Assembly: GCA_017454745.1 (NCBI GenBank) | Contig: JAFTCL010000001.1 | Coordinates: 1 to 64,000 of the forward strand | DNA length: 64,000 bases | Source: Kiritimatiellia bacterium | Lineage (GTDB): Bacteria; Verrucomicrobiota; Kiritimatiellia; RFP12; UBA1067 | Reading direction: 5' to 3' | Notes under the pieces: generated by a model | Database searches by the model: none | Seen by the model: the letters and a program-made list of their open reading frames with translations, nothing else | What the model was told of the DNA's origin: nothing | Shown: one piece after another, positions 41,381 to 48,097 of the stretch | Position numbering within the stretch: the stretch's first letter is position 1 | Layout: every line of letters starts with the position of its first letter | Program-made: the position numbers and the translations under genes

Positions 41381-43015
41381 TTACAGTTCCAGCCACTCCT
41401 CCGACTGCGGCGAATGGGCGCGCAGCCAGAAACCGAAATAAATCAGACCGGCATACCAAGCGGTCACCATCCAGTCGTCCCAGCGCGCGACCCGCATGGT
41501 TCCGCCGGGAATTGCCGCTGCTAACGCTGAGGCCTTAATCATAATCCACGTGCAAAGTCCGGCCGCATGGTTGAAAACCGTGGCGATCGACTTGATTTTA
41601 GCGAACGCCATGCCCAGACAACCGTTGCAAACCACGCCGACCGAACACGGCGCGATGGCCAGATTCGCCAAAAGCCCGCACGGAGCGAAACGCCCGAAAT
41701 ACGCCGCCGTCAACGGAATCGAGGCCAGCCATGCCGACAGCGACACCGAGAAGGAGCCCACCACGAAATATGCGACCGCCCTGACGCGCCGCCAGACCCG
41801 CCGCACGCTTTTCGGGGCGTTGGCAGCCTTGAGCAGGTTAATGTGACGGTCCAGCCAGCCTAAACGCAGAACGCGCACCAACCAACCGTAAATCGGCGAC
41901 GTGAACAGCAACAACCCGCCCATCACCACGAATGACAGCCTGCATCCGGCGTCAAACAGCAATGACGGATGCCACAGGTAAACCGCGATCACCGTGGCGG
42001 ACAGCACCGATATCCCGTCCGGGCGACGGCAAAACAGCGGGGCGGAGAGAAACATCAGCGCCATCGCGCAAGCCCGCACCGCGCTCGGCCGCGCACCGGT
42101 TACCGCCGTGTACAGGATCAGCACCGGGGCGACGAAAAAAAACTGGTAACGGCGCTGTACGCCACAAACCGTTACCGCCGACACCAGAATCAGCGCCATC
42201 ATACCGATGTGCAACCCGGAAATTGCAAACACGTGGATGGTGCCGGAATTCGCGAAAACCTTGCGCATCGCTGGGGGAATCTCATTGCGCTCGCCCAGCA
42301 GCATCGCCTGGATCAAATTCGGTATGCTGCCCCAATCTTCAATTCCGGCGGTAACCCGGCGTACCGCGTCCGCGCGCAAGCGGTCGGCGCGGTTTTTCCA
42401 AGTGGTGGCCTCCACGGCGGTCTGCAAACGCTTTGCCCCTTCCCAGCGGGTGTTTAACCGAATGGCCGGCAAACCGTGGCGGTCTTCCGCGCGGTGGACG
42501 CTGCCTTTCACCGACCAGACCTCGCCCGGTTTCGGGCGGTGGCCGCCGTAAGCGGGATGACTGTCAAACCATTGCACCGACACTTGGGAACGTTTTACCG
42601 CCACCACGCCGTTCTCCGCTGACAAGGTCTCCGCATTGAAAAGATACCGCACCCCGAGACCTCGGGTTCGCCGAACCTTTACCGGGTTACCGATACGGCA
42701 AACGAAGGCTTCTTTTTTCTGAACCGAATGCAACAGGTCAAACTCGCTCTCACGGAGACGCAAATCGATGTCTGCGCTGGCGAACCCCGCCAGCATCCCG
42801 CAAAAACATAACCGGATAACCAACCTCAAGGTCGATTTTCTGAACTCGGCGACCAGCCAGACCAGCATGCTTACGGCCAACAGCCAAGGTGACAGGTCCG
42901 GCGGCTCATAACCGCAGGCAAGTCCCAGCAGCACCCCGGCCGCCACCGCAACCAACGGTCGACAGGACGCGGTATCCGGAAGCATCGCACTCAAATTAAA
43001 GGCGGCAAAACGCAT
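41381..43015 (-). CDS. ComEC/Rec2-family membrane protein without the beta-lactamase domain
   Basis: 544 residues with about ten membrane helices. The N-terminal soluble OB-like region (DUF4131: FVCRIGNPVKVRRTRGLGVRYLF, PKPGEVWSVKGSVHR) is followed by the competence domain with QAMLLGERNEIPPAMRKVFANSGTIHVFAISGLHIGMMA and TGARPSAVRACAMALM. It stops after the membrane domain, so the C-terminal metallo-beta-lactamase nuclease domain of full ComEC is absent. It should form the DNA-uptake channel of the inner membrane. No other competence gene is in the window. Confidence 0.83.
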   Translation of the reverse strand: MRFAAFNLSAMLPDTASCRPLVAVAAGVLLGLACGYEPPDLSPWLLAVSMLVWLVAEFRKSTLRLVIRLCFCGMLAGFASADIDLRLRESEFDLLHSVQKKEAFVCRIGNPVKVRRTRGLGVRYLFNAETLSAENGVVAVKRSQVSVQWFDSHPAYGGHRPKPGEVWSVKGSVHRAEDRHGLPAIRLNTRWEGAKRLQTAVEATTWKNRADRLRADAVRRVTAGIEDWGSIPNLIQAMLLGERNEIPPAMRKVFANSGTIHVFAISGLHIGMMALILVSAVTVCGVQRRYQFFFVAPVLILYTAVTGARPSAVRACAMALMFLSAPLFCRRPDGISVLSATVIAVYLWHPSLLFDAGCRLSFVVMGGLLLFTSPIYGWLVRVLRLGWLDRHINLLKAANAPKSVRRVWRRVRAVAYFVVGSFSVSLSAWLASIPLTAAYFGRFAPCGLLANLAIAPCSVGVVCNGCLGMAFAKIKSIATVFNHAAGLCTWIMIKASALAAAIPGGTMRVARWDDWMVTAWYAGLIYFGFWLRAHSPQSEEWLEL

Positions 43016-43047
43016 CCTTACCGATCTCCCCGCCGCTTACGCCGCGA

Positions 43048-43932
43048 CTAAGTCCGAACGAAATCCACAATCCCGATCGCTTTCGGAACCACCTCGACCT
43101 GAATGGAACCGCGGCCGATAATGTCACCGTCCGCCTGCGCCACCACCGGCTTGCGGCATTTAACCAAGACGCTCTTCTGCGCGGACATCCTTTTGACAAT
43201 GCGGTTGGCGCGCTCCGGGAAAAGCCAACGTTTAAGATAGTACCAAGGATACTCCAACGGTGATTTCATGCTCGCCACGCAAATGTCCAGCCGCCCGTCA
43301 TCGGGCCGGATGTCAGGCGCGTTCGGATGCAGCACCCGCGCCAATCCGCCGCAATTGGAAATCAGCACATCGGTCGCCATAAAGCCGACCGGCGACTCGC
43401 CGTCCACCGAAATCTGCAACGGAACGCGGCGCGATTCCAAAATTTTCCACAGCGCCGTACCGGCGTAAGCGGTGCGGCCAAACAGGGTTTTACCCAACCG
43501 CGAGGTTTCATCAATAGTGTCAGCGTTAACCCCCACCCCGGCGTTGAGCAAAAACAGCCGCCCGTTGATGCGCATCGCGTCTATCCGCGTGACCACCGCC
43601 GAAGGATCTATCGCCAAATCAAAGGCTTCCGGCAAATCCAACGGCAGCCCTAACTCCCGCGCCACCAGATTGCCGGTGCCGGCCGGGAAAATCGCCACCG
43701 GCACACCGCAACCCTCCAAAGCCTGACTTACCGCCGCGACAGTGCCGTCACCACCCATTGCCACGGCGCGTTCGCAGCCGGAACGGCACGCCTTGGCCAC
43801 CTCGGAAATATCACCGTCGCCGGGAACTTCGATTATATCGCACTCGGTATCCGGATGCCCGGAAACCAGCTCGTGCAAGCGGCGGCGCTTTAACGGATGG
43901 ACTGTTGGAGAAACCACGATTTTAAGTTTCAC
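43048..43932 (-). CDS. Diacylglycerol kinase-like lipid/sphingosine kinase
   Basis: 294 residues of the YegS/DgkB family: ERAVAMGGDGTVAAVSQALEG with the nucleotide-binding GGDGT, VAIFPAGTGNLVARELGLP, and LLNAGVGVNADTIDETSRLGKTLFGRTAYAGTAL. The C-terminal part has DGRLDICVASMKSP and ADGDIIG, typical of the lid domain. It phosphorylates a lipid at the inner membrane. It overlaps the HD gene by 4 bases and fits with the lpxC-like gene in an envelope-related run. Confidence 0.85.
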   Translation of the reverse strand: MKLKIVVSPTVHPLKRRRLHELVSGHPDTECDIIEVPGDGDISEVAKACRSGCERAVAMGGDGTVAAVSQALEGCGVPVAIFPAGTGNLVARELGLPLDLPEAFDLAIDPSAVVTRIDAMRINGRLFLLNAGVGVNADTIDETSRLGKTLFGRTAYAGTALWKILESRRVPLQISVDGESPVGFMATDVLISNCGGLARVLHPNAPDIRPDDGRLDICVASMKSPLEYPWYYLKRWLFPERANRIVKRMSAQKSVLVKCRKPVVAQADGDIIGRGSIQVEVVPKAIGIVDFVRT

Positions 43933-44720
43933 CGGTCATTCCTCCCCAACACGCGATCCATTTCGTCCGAGACCAAGTCACACACCCGGTCCACCTCCGG
44001 GGAATCGCTCAACGACTTCATGAATCCGCGCCGGAACTCCAGCGCCCCGCGCTCGCGGGCAATCTCCAATGCGGTGCGGTAATGCAACCCGCCGTAAAGC
44101 CACCCCACCTGAATCAGCACAAAATCCGACAGACTCTTTATCCAGCTGTATTCCACCGGACGGCCGGCACAAACCGCCTCCACCACTTCGCTTGAAGGCG
44201 CGGCGTTAACCGGCAGCCCCCACGCGATTTCAGGATGCGACTCCAATTCGCCGCCGGCCACGGCGTTTTCCAGCACCCTGAATATGTCCAGCTTGTCGGC
44301 GTCGCGAACCAGATGCGCCACCCGCTCAACCCGCGGCGGCAACCCAGCCGGCAGGGTCTTTCGGTTGTGACAGCGAACTGCGGTCAAAACGCACTCACGA
44401 TCCTCGGCAGGGAAACCATCCAGCCAACGCAACCGCTCCACCACCTCGGCGCTGTATGCGGCATGATCCACCGACACCGCATCGCGGAAAGTCCGGTATT
44501 TTTTGAATTGGGCGTAACGCCCGGTATCGTGCAAAAGCGCCGCAATCTCGCCCAGGCGGAATTCGTCCTTGGCGAAACCCTCGCCGGACATAATGCGCCG
44601 TGCGCAGTCCACCACCGCCATGGTGTGGCCAAGCTTAAGCCGCAGCATCTCCTCCAGCTCTCCGGAACTGTCCCGGAAAGTGTCAACGTAAGCCTGATAT
44701 TCGCGAAGCAGGTCGGTCAT
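43929..44720 (-). CDS. HD-domain hydrolase
   Basis: 263 residues. HD metal motifs: H in GHTMAVVDCARRIM, the HD pair in IAALLHDTGRYAQF, then VDHAAYSAEVVERLRW and VRCHNRKTLP, and the final Asp in VRDADKLDIFRVLE. Probably a metal-dependent phosphohydrolase of unknown substrate. The start is 3 bases after the lpxC-like stop, and the end overlaps the kinase gene. Confidence 0.78.
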   Translation of the reverse strand: MTDLLREYQAYVDTFRDSSGELEEMLRLKLGHTMAVVDCARRIMSGEGFAKDEFRLGEIAALLHDTGRYAQFKKYRTFRDAVSVDHAAYSAEVVERLRWLDGFPAEDRECVLTAVRCHNRKTLPAGLPPRVERVAHLVRDADKLDIFRVLENAVAGGELESHPEIAWGLPVNAAPSSEVVEAVCAGRPVEYSWIKSLSDFVLIQVGWLYGGLHYRTALEIARERGALEFRRGFMKSLSDSPEVDRVCDLVSDEMDRVLGRNDR

Positions 44721-44723
44721 GCG

Positions 44724-45758
44724 CTATTCCAACGGAACCAGCAGATGATGCTTCTCCATCAACCCGACCGCGCGCACGTCAAGGGTGTGTCCGGCGCGAT
44801 AAGAGACCACACGGCCAACGAACCGTCCGCGGTCGATCAGCGCGATCGCTGCCAGCAAATCCAACGTGGCGCGGTGCCATACCGGTTCCAGCGCTTTTCC
44901 GCCGCCCGGCATCACGAAACGCGGTTCCCCGTGGAATTTGCGCTTGCCGTGGATAAGAATATTGTCCCGGGTATAGCCGAGGTTGCGCATATCCGCCATC
45001 AACCACCCCACCGTCTTGACCGTCAGCATTTGCGAGAACGAAGCGTTGGTGCGCGCAAACGCCCCGTGCTTGAAGTTTTTTGGGGTCAGGTCAAACACAA
45101 TGCGCTGCTTGCCGATTACCGACGGGAAATCGATCGCGCAGTCCATCCGCAGTCTCTTCTCACCATTTTCCGGCGGCAGAAAAGTTAGAAAATCCCCGCG
45201 GTCGCCGCCGAATGTCACCGGCTCGCTTACCGTCACATAACTCGCCGGCTCGTCCCGTTCCACAATACCGGCGGACTCCACAGCCTCCACCAAATCCAAA
45301 CTGCTGCGGTTGAACAGCGGCGGATCCCCGGAGTTGGTACTGATCACCAAATCGTCCACGCCCATCCCCAACCGCAACGCGATGATGTGTTCCGCCATGC
45401 GCAGATAGTTGTGGGGATTACCGCTGCGCAACACAATGTTGCGCGCCGAAGTCCAGACGTTACGGATGGAAACCCGGGTCATCAACTGCTCATCGAGATC
45501 GGTGCGGTCGATCCACCAGCCCGGATCGTCGGACGGGCAAAAGGTCAGCGTGCGCTGCGCCCGCCCGTAGAAAGTGCCCGGGCCGGTAACCGAACGGGAA
45601 CCGCCCAACGTGGTGCGGCGCGGGGAGTAACCGGCGTCGCCATCGCAAAGGTCGACCTCGTCAACCGGTTGCGCCGCAAAGCGGTCGTAAGCCGACCGCA
45701 CCGCGTCAACCGTACCCAACAACACTCGCCCCACCGGATAGGTGAACTCTTTTTCCAT
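44724..45758 (-). CDS. lpxC: LpxC-like UDP-3-O-acyl-GlcNAc deacetylase
   Basis: 344 residues with the two repeated LpxC domains. TTLGGSRSVTGPGTFYGRAQRTLTF replaces the usual substrate loop. The zinc ligands correspond to His in NYLRMAEHIIALRLGMGVDDL, and to His and Asp in VWHRATLDLLAAIALID. The catalytic His is in YRAGHTLDVRAV. LpxC makes the committed step of lipid A synthesis in the cytosol, so this supports a Gram-negative envelope. The sequence is divergent and longer than E. coli LpxC (305), and no other lpx gene is adjacent, so a specialised relative cannot be excluded. Confidence 0.75.
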   Translation of the reverse strand: MEKEFTYPVGRVLLGTVDAVRSAYDRFAAQPVDEVDLCDGDAGYSPRRTTLGGSRSVTGPGTFYGRAQRTLTFCPSDDPGWWIDRTDLDEQLMTRVSIRNVWTSARNIVLRSGNPHNYLRMAEHIIALRLGMGVDDLVISTNSGDPPLFNRSSLDLVEAVESAGIVERDEPASYVTVSEPVTFGGDRGDFLTFLPPENGEKRLRMDCAIDFPSVIGKQRIVFDLTPKNFKHGAFARTNASFSQMLTVKTVGWLMADMRNLGYTRDNILIHGKRKFHGEPRFVMPGGGKALEPVWHRATLDLLAAIALIDRGRFVGRVVSYRAGHTLDVRAVGLMEKHHLLVPLE

Positions 45759-45779
45759 AACTCCGGGCGTCTCCAGCGG

Positions 45780-46652
45780 TTACTTCTTTACTTCGTAACC
45801 GGCCTTGGTTAAAGCTTCCTCGCAGAATTTGACATACGAAGCCGCATCGCCGGGCCGATAACCGATTTTGGTTTTTACCTGACCGTCCGCGTTAAGGATC
45901 ACCGCCGTCGGATAGCTCATCACGCCGAACTTGTTGCGCAGCGCGGTGTTGGTTTTCTTTTGGGCTGGATCCAGCTTTACGGTGCGCGGGAAATCCACCT
46001 TGAACAGCACCAGATTCTTCTCCGCGAAATCTTTGAACTCTTGGGAGGATAAAATCTCGCTATCCAGCTTCTTGCACGTCATCCCGCCGTCCGATTCGGT
46101 GAAAAGCGCAAAAATCGGCAATTTGCTGTCTTTCGCCTCGGACTGGGCATCCTCATAACTATCCAGCCAGCCGGAACTTTTTGCAGCCGACTCCTTCGGT
46201 TGATATCCGGCCCGCTTCACCAGATCCTCGCAGTTTTTGACGTATGCGGCACCGCCGCCTTTTTGATAGCCGGTCTTGCCCTTGACCGCGCCTTCGCCGT
46301 CAAGGATTAGCACCGTGGGATAGCCGGAAACCTTGTACTGGTCTCGCAGTGCCTCGTTGCGGCGGCGGACTTTGTCAGACTGCTTCGAGCTGTGGGGAAA
46401 ATCCGCCTTGAAAAGGATGAAGTTGGATGCGGCGAAATTGGAAAACTCCTTGGTTGAGAGAATCTCCTTCTCCAATTTAATGCACCACGGACACCAGTCG
46501 GAACCCGTGAAAAGCGCGAAAATCGGAATGTTCTTCTCCTTTGACTCGGCCAAAGCCTTGTCCATATCTTCCAACCAAGCCGTCTTTGCGGACGCGCCCA
46601 AAACGAACGCCAGCATTAACGCGCAACCGACAAAACTTGTCTTTCTCACCAT
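45780..46652 (-). CDS. Exported protein with two thioredoxin-like domains
   Basis: 290 residues with a signal peptide (FVGCALMLAFVLGASAK). Domain 1 (about 20-145) has the redox motif GSDWCPWCIKLEKEIL and the cis-Pro loop SGYPTVLILDGEG. Domain 2 (about 165-290) is a clear internal duplicate (LPIFALFTESDGGMTCKKLDSEIL, VMSYPTAVILNADG) in which the first Cys of the pair is lost (GGMTC), so it is unlikely to be redox active. I chose the ATG at 46652, with a ribosome site (aaaggtgagg) upstream; the frame opens further, into ilvC. Likely periplasmic disulphide or stress function. Confidence 0.8.
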   Translation of the reverse strand: MVRKTSFVGCALMLAFVLGASAKTAWLEDMDKALAESKEKNIPIFALFTGSDWCPWCIKLEKEILSTKEFSNFAASNFILFKADFPHSSKQSDKVRRRNEALRDQYKVSGYPTVLILDGEGAVKGKTGYQKGGGAAYVKNCEDLVKRAGYQPKESAAKSSGWLDSYEDAQSEAKDSKLPIFALFTESDGGMTCKKLDSEILSSQEFKDFAEKNLVLFKVDFPRTVKLDPAQKKTNTALRNKFGVMSYPTAVILNADGQVKTKIGYRPGDAASYVKFCEEALTKAGYEVKK

Positions 46653-46686
46653 AACCAACCTCACCTTTCTGCGGTTTATTCCGTTT

Positions 46687-47793
46687 TTAGTTTTTGGCGC
46701 GGCCGCCGGTACCAGCCGCACTGCCAGCACCCTCTTTGGCCTTTTCGTGCGGACGTAGCGAACGAACCGCCGCGCCGGCGCGCCAAAGCTCGGACTCGCG
46801 CATTTCCTTGAGTTCCGCGTCCAGCTTCTCCTTGTAATCGGGAGCTCCGCAAACGCGGATTACGCGGCGGGCCTCTTTCTGGGATTTCACCGCATCGTAA
46901 AGCTTCTTGAACACCGGCAGGGTCGCTTTCTTAAACTGCCCCTTCCAATCCAACGCACCGCGCTGGGCGGTGGTGGAGCAGTTGGAATACATCCAATCCA
47001 TGCCGTTCTCGTCCACCAAGCGGATCAGGCTCTGCGTCAACTCTTCCACGGTCTCATTGAAAGCCTCGGAAGGGCTGTGCCCGTTACTGCGGAGCACCTG
47101 GTACTGGGCTTCGATGATTCCCGCCAAAGCACCCATCAGCACGCCGCGCTCGCCGGTAAGATCGGAGGTAACTTCGAACTCGAACGTGGTCGGGAATAGG
47201 TAACCGGAACCCACGCCAATGCCAATGGCCAGCGTACGGTCCAACGCACGCCCCGTGGCATCGTGCGCCACCGCGAAACTGGAGTTAATCCCCGCGCCGT
47301 TGAGGAAGTTGCGGCGCACGTTAAGTCCGGACCCCTTGGGAGCCACCATGATCACATCCACATCGTCAGCGGGCTGAACCTTGGTGAGCTTGTTGTAAAC
47401 GTAACCGAACCCGTGGGAAAAATACAGCGCCTTGCCGGCGGTCATGAAGGGTTTCACACGCTGCCAGACTTCCCGGACCGACGCGTCGCTGGTCAGCATC
47501 ATCACAATCGTGCCGCGTTTTGCCGCCTCTTCAATCTCAAACAGCGTCTTGCCGGGCACCCACCCGTCCTTGATCGCGCGCTTCCAGTTGCTGTTGGGGG
47601 CGGAAGATTTGCGCTGCCCGATGATGACGTTAAAACCGTTGTCGCGAAGGTTCAACGACTGTGCCGGCCCCTGGACTCCGTAGCCGATAACCGCAATCGT
47701 CTCGTCTTTTAGAGTCTTCAACGCCTTTTTCAAGGGGTACTCTTTACGAGTGACGATGTTCTCAATAACGCCGCCAAAGTCAATCTTAGCCAT
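46687..47793 (-). CDS. ilvC: Ketol-acid reductoisomerase
   Basis: 368 residues. Second step of branched-chain amino acid synthesis, Mg2+ and NADPH dependent. Rossmann motif IAVIGYGVQGPAQSLNLRDNG, the cofactor loop IIGQRKSSAPNSNW, MVAPKGSGLNVRRNF, and the knotted C-terminal domain with TSDLTGERGVLMGALAGIIEAQY and NGMDWMYSNCSTTAQRGALDW. The final 20 residues are a Gly/Ala/Lys-rich tail. The ATG at 47793 has aggag 8 bases upstream; earlier in-frame codons are in the leader. Confidence 0.93.
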   Translation of the reverse strand: MAKIDFGGVIENIVTRKEYPLKKALKTLKDETIAVIGYGVQGPAQSLNLRDNGFNVIIGQRKSSAPNSNWKRAIKDGWVPGKTLFEIEEAAKRGTIVMMLTSDASVREVWQRVKPFMTAGKALYFSHGFGYVYNKLTKVQPADDVDVIMVAPKGSGLNVRRNFLNGAGINSSFAVAHDATGRALDRTLAIGIGVGSGYLFPTTFEFEVTSDLTGERGVLMGALAGIIEAQYQVLRSNGHSPSEAFNETVEELTQSLIRLVDENGMDWMYSNCSTTAQRGALDWKGQFKKATLPVFKKLYDAVKSQKEARRVIRVCGAPDYKEKLDAELKEMRESELWRAGAAVRSLRPHEKAKEGAGSAAGTGGRAKN

Positions 47794-47818
47794 TTTGCAA
47801 TCTCCTAGTTTTGCGCCT

Positions 47819-47862
47819 TTTCCGCAATCCCGATTCCGGCACAAGCCGAAACCCTGCGGAAA
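47819..47862 (-). promoter_or_regulatory. Two-tier hairpin in the ilvC leader
   Basis: The outer stem tttccgca/tgcggaaa (47819-47826 with 47855-47862) is perfect. It encloses an inner hairpin at 47834-47850 (ttccggc/gccgaaa with one mismatch that is a G-U pair in the RNA). It sits between the promoter and the ribosome site at 47803-47807, where it could affect translation or mRNA stability. Confidence 0.4.
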
Positions 47863-47869
47863 TCAATTT

Positions 47870-47901
47870 GAAATGATATCATTTCCAAAAGCAAAAGCCA
47901 A
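47870..47901 (-). promoter_or_regulatory. ilvC promoter with palindromic -10 region
   Basis: On the minus strand TTGGCT (47901-47896), 17 bases, TATCAT (47878-47873). The -10 box lies inside a perfect 16-base palindrome, gaaatgatatcatttc (47870-47885), a possible operator. Confidence 0.55.
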
Positions 47902-47997
47902 CACCAAATTTTCCAATCATTTTCGCCAACGAATGACGAGTGAATACCAGCGACTAATCAACGGCCAAACCGTAAAACCAATTTGATCAACGTACCT

Positions 47998-48090
47998 CTT
48001 TTTTAGCCGCAAAGGGCGCAGAGGACGCAAAAAAGAATAATTAACGGTAAACCACCAAACCGCAAAACCGTCAAACTGTCAAACCGTCTC
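47998..48090. repeat. Composite intergenic repeat, copy 2
   Basis: Module A (47998-48030) contains tttagccgcaaagggcgca followed by gaggacgcaaaa. Module B (48043-48090) has ccgtcaaa-type octamers, including accgtcaaactgtcaaa at 48067-48083. The order and orientation are the same as copy 1, and the block again ends just before the stop codon of a minus-strand gene (at 48098). Confidence 0.65.
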
Positions 48091-48097
48091 ACTACCT

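Larger units (their letters stand above)
47794..48097. other. Intergenic region upstream of ilvC
   Basis: About 300 bases without a gene. From ilvC outward it holds a structured leader, a promoter with a palindrome over the -10 box, and then copy 2 of the composite repeat reaching the stop codon of the 927-residue gene. I see no leader peptide rich in branched-chain residues and no T-run terminator here. Confidence 0.6.
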
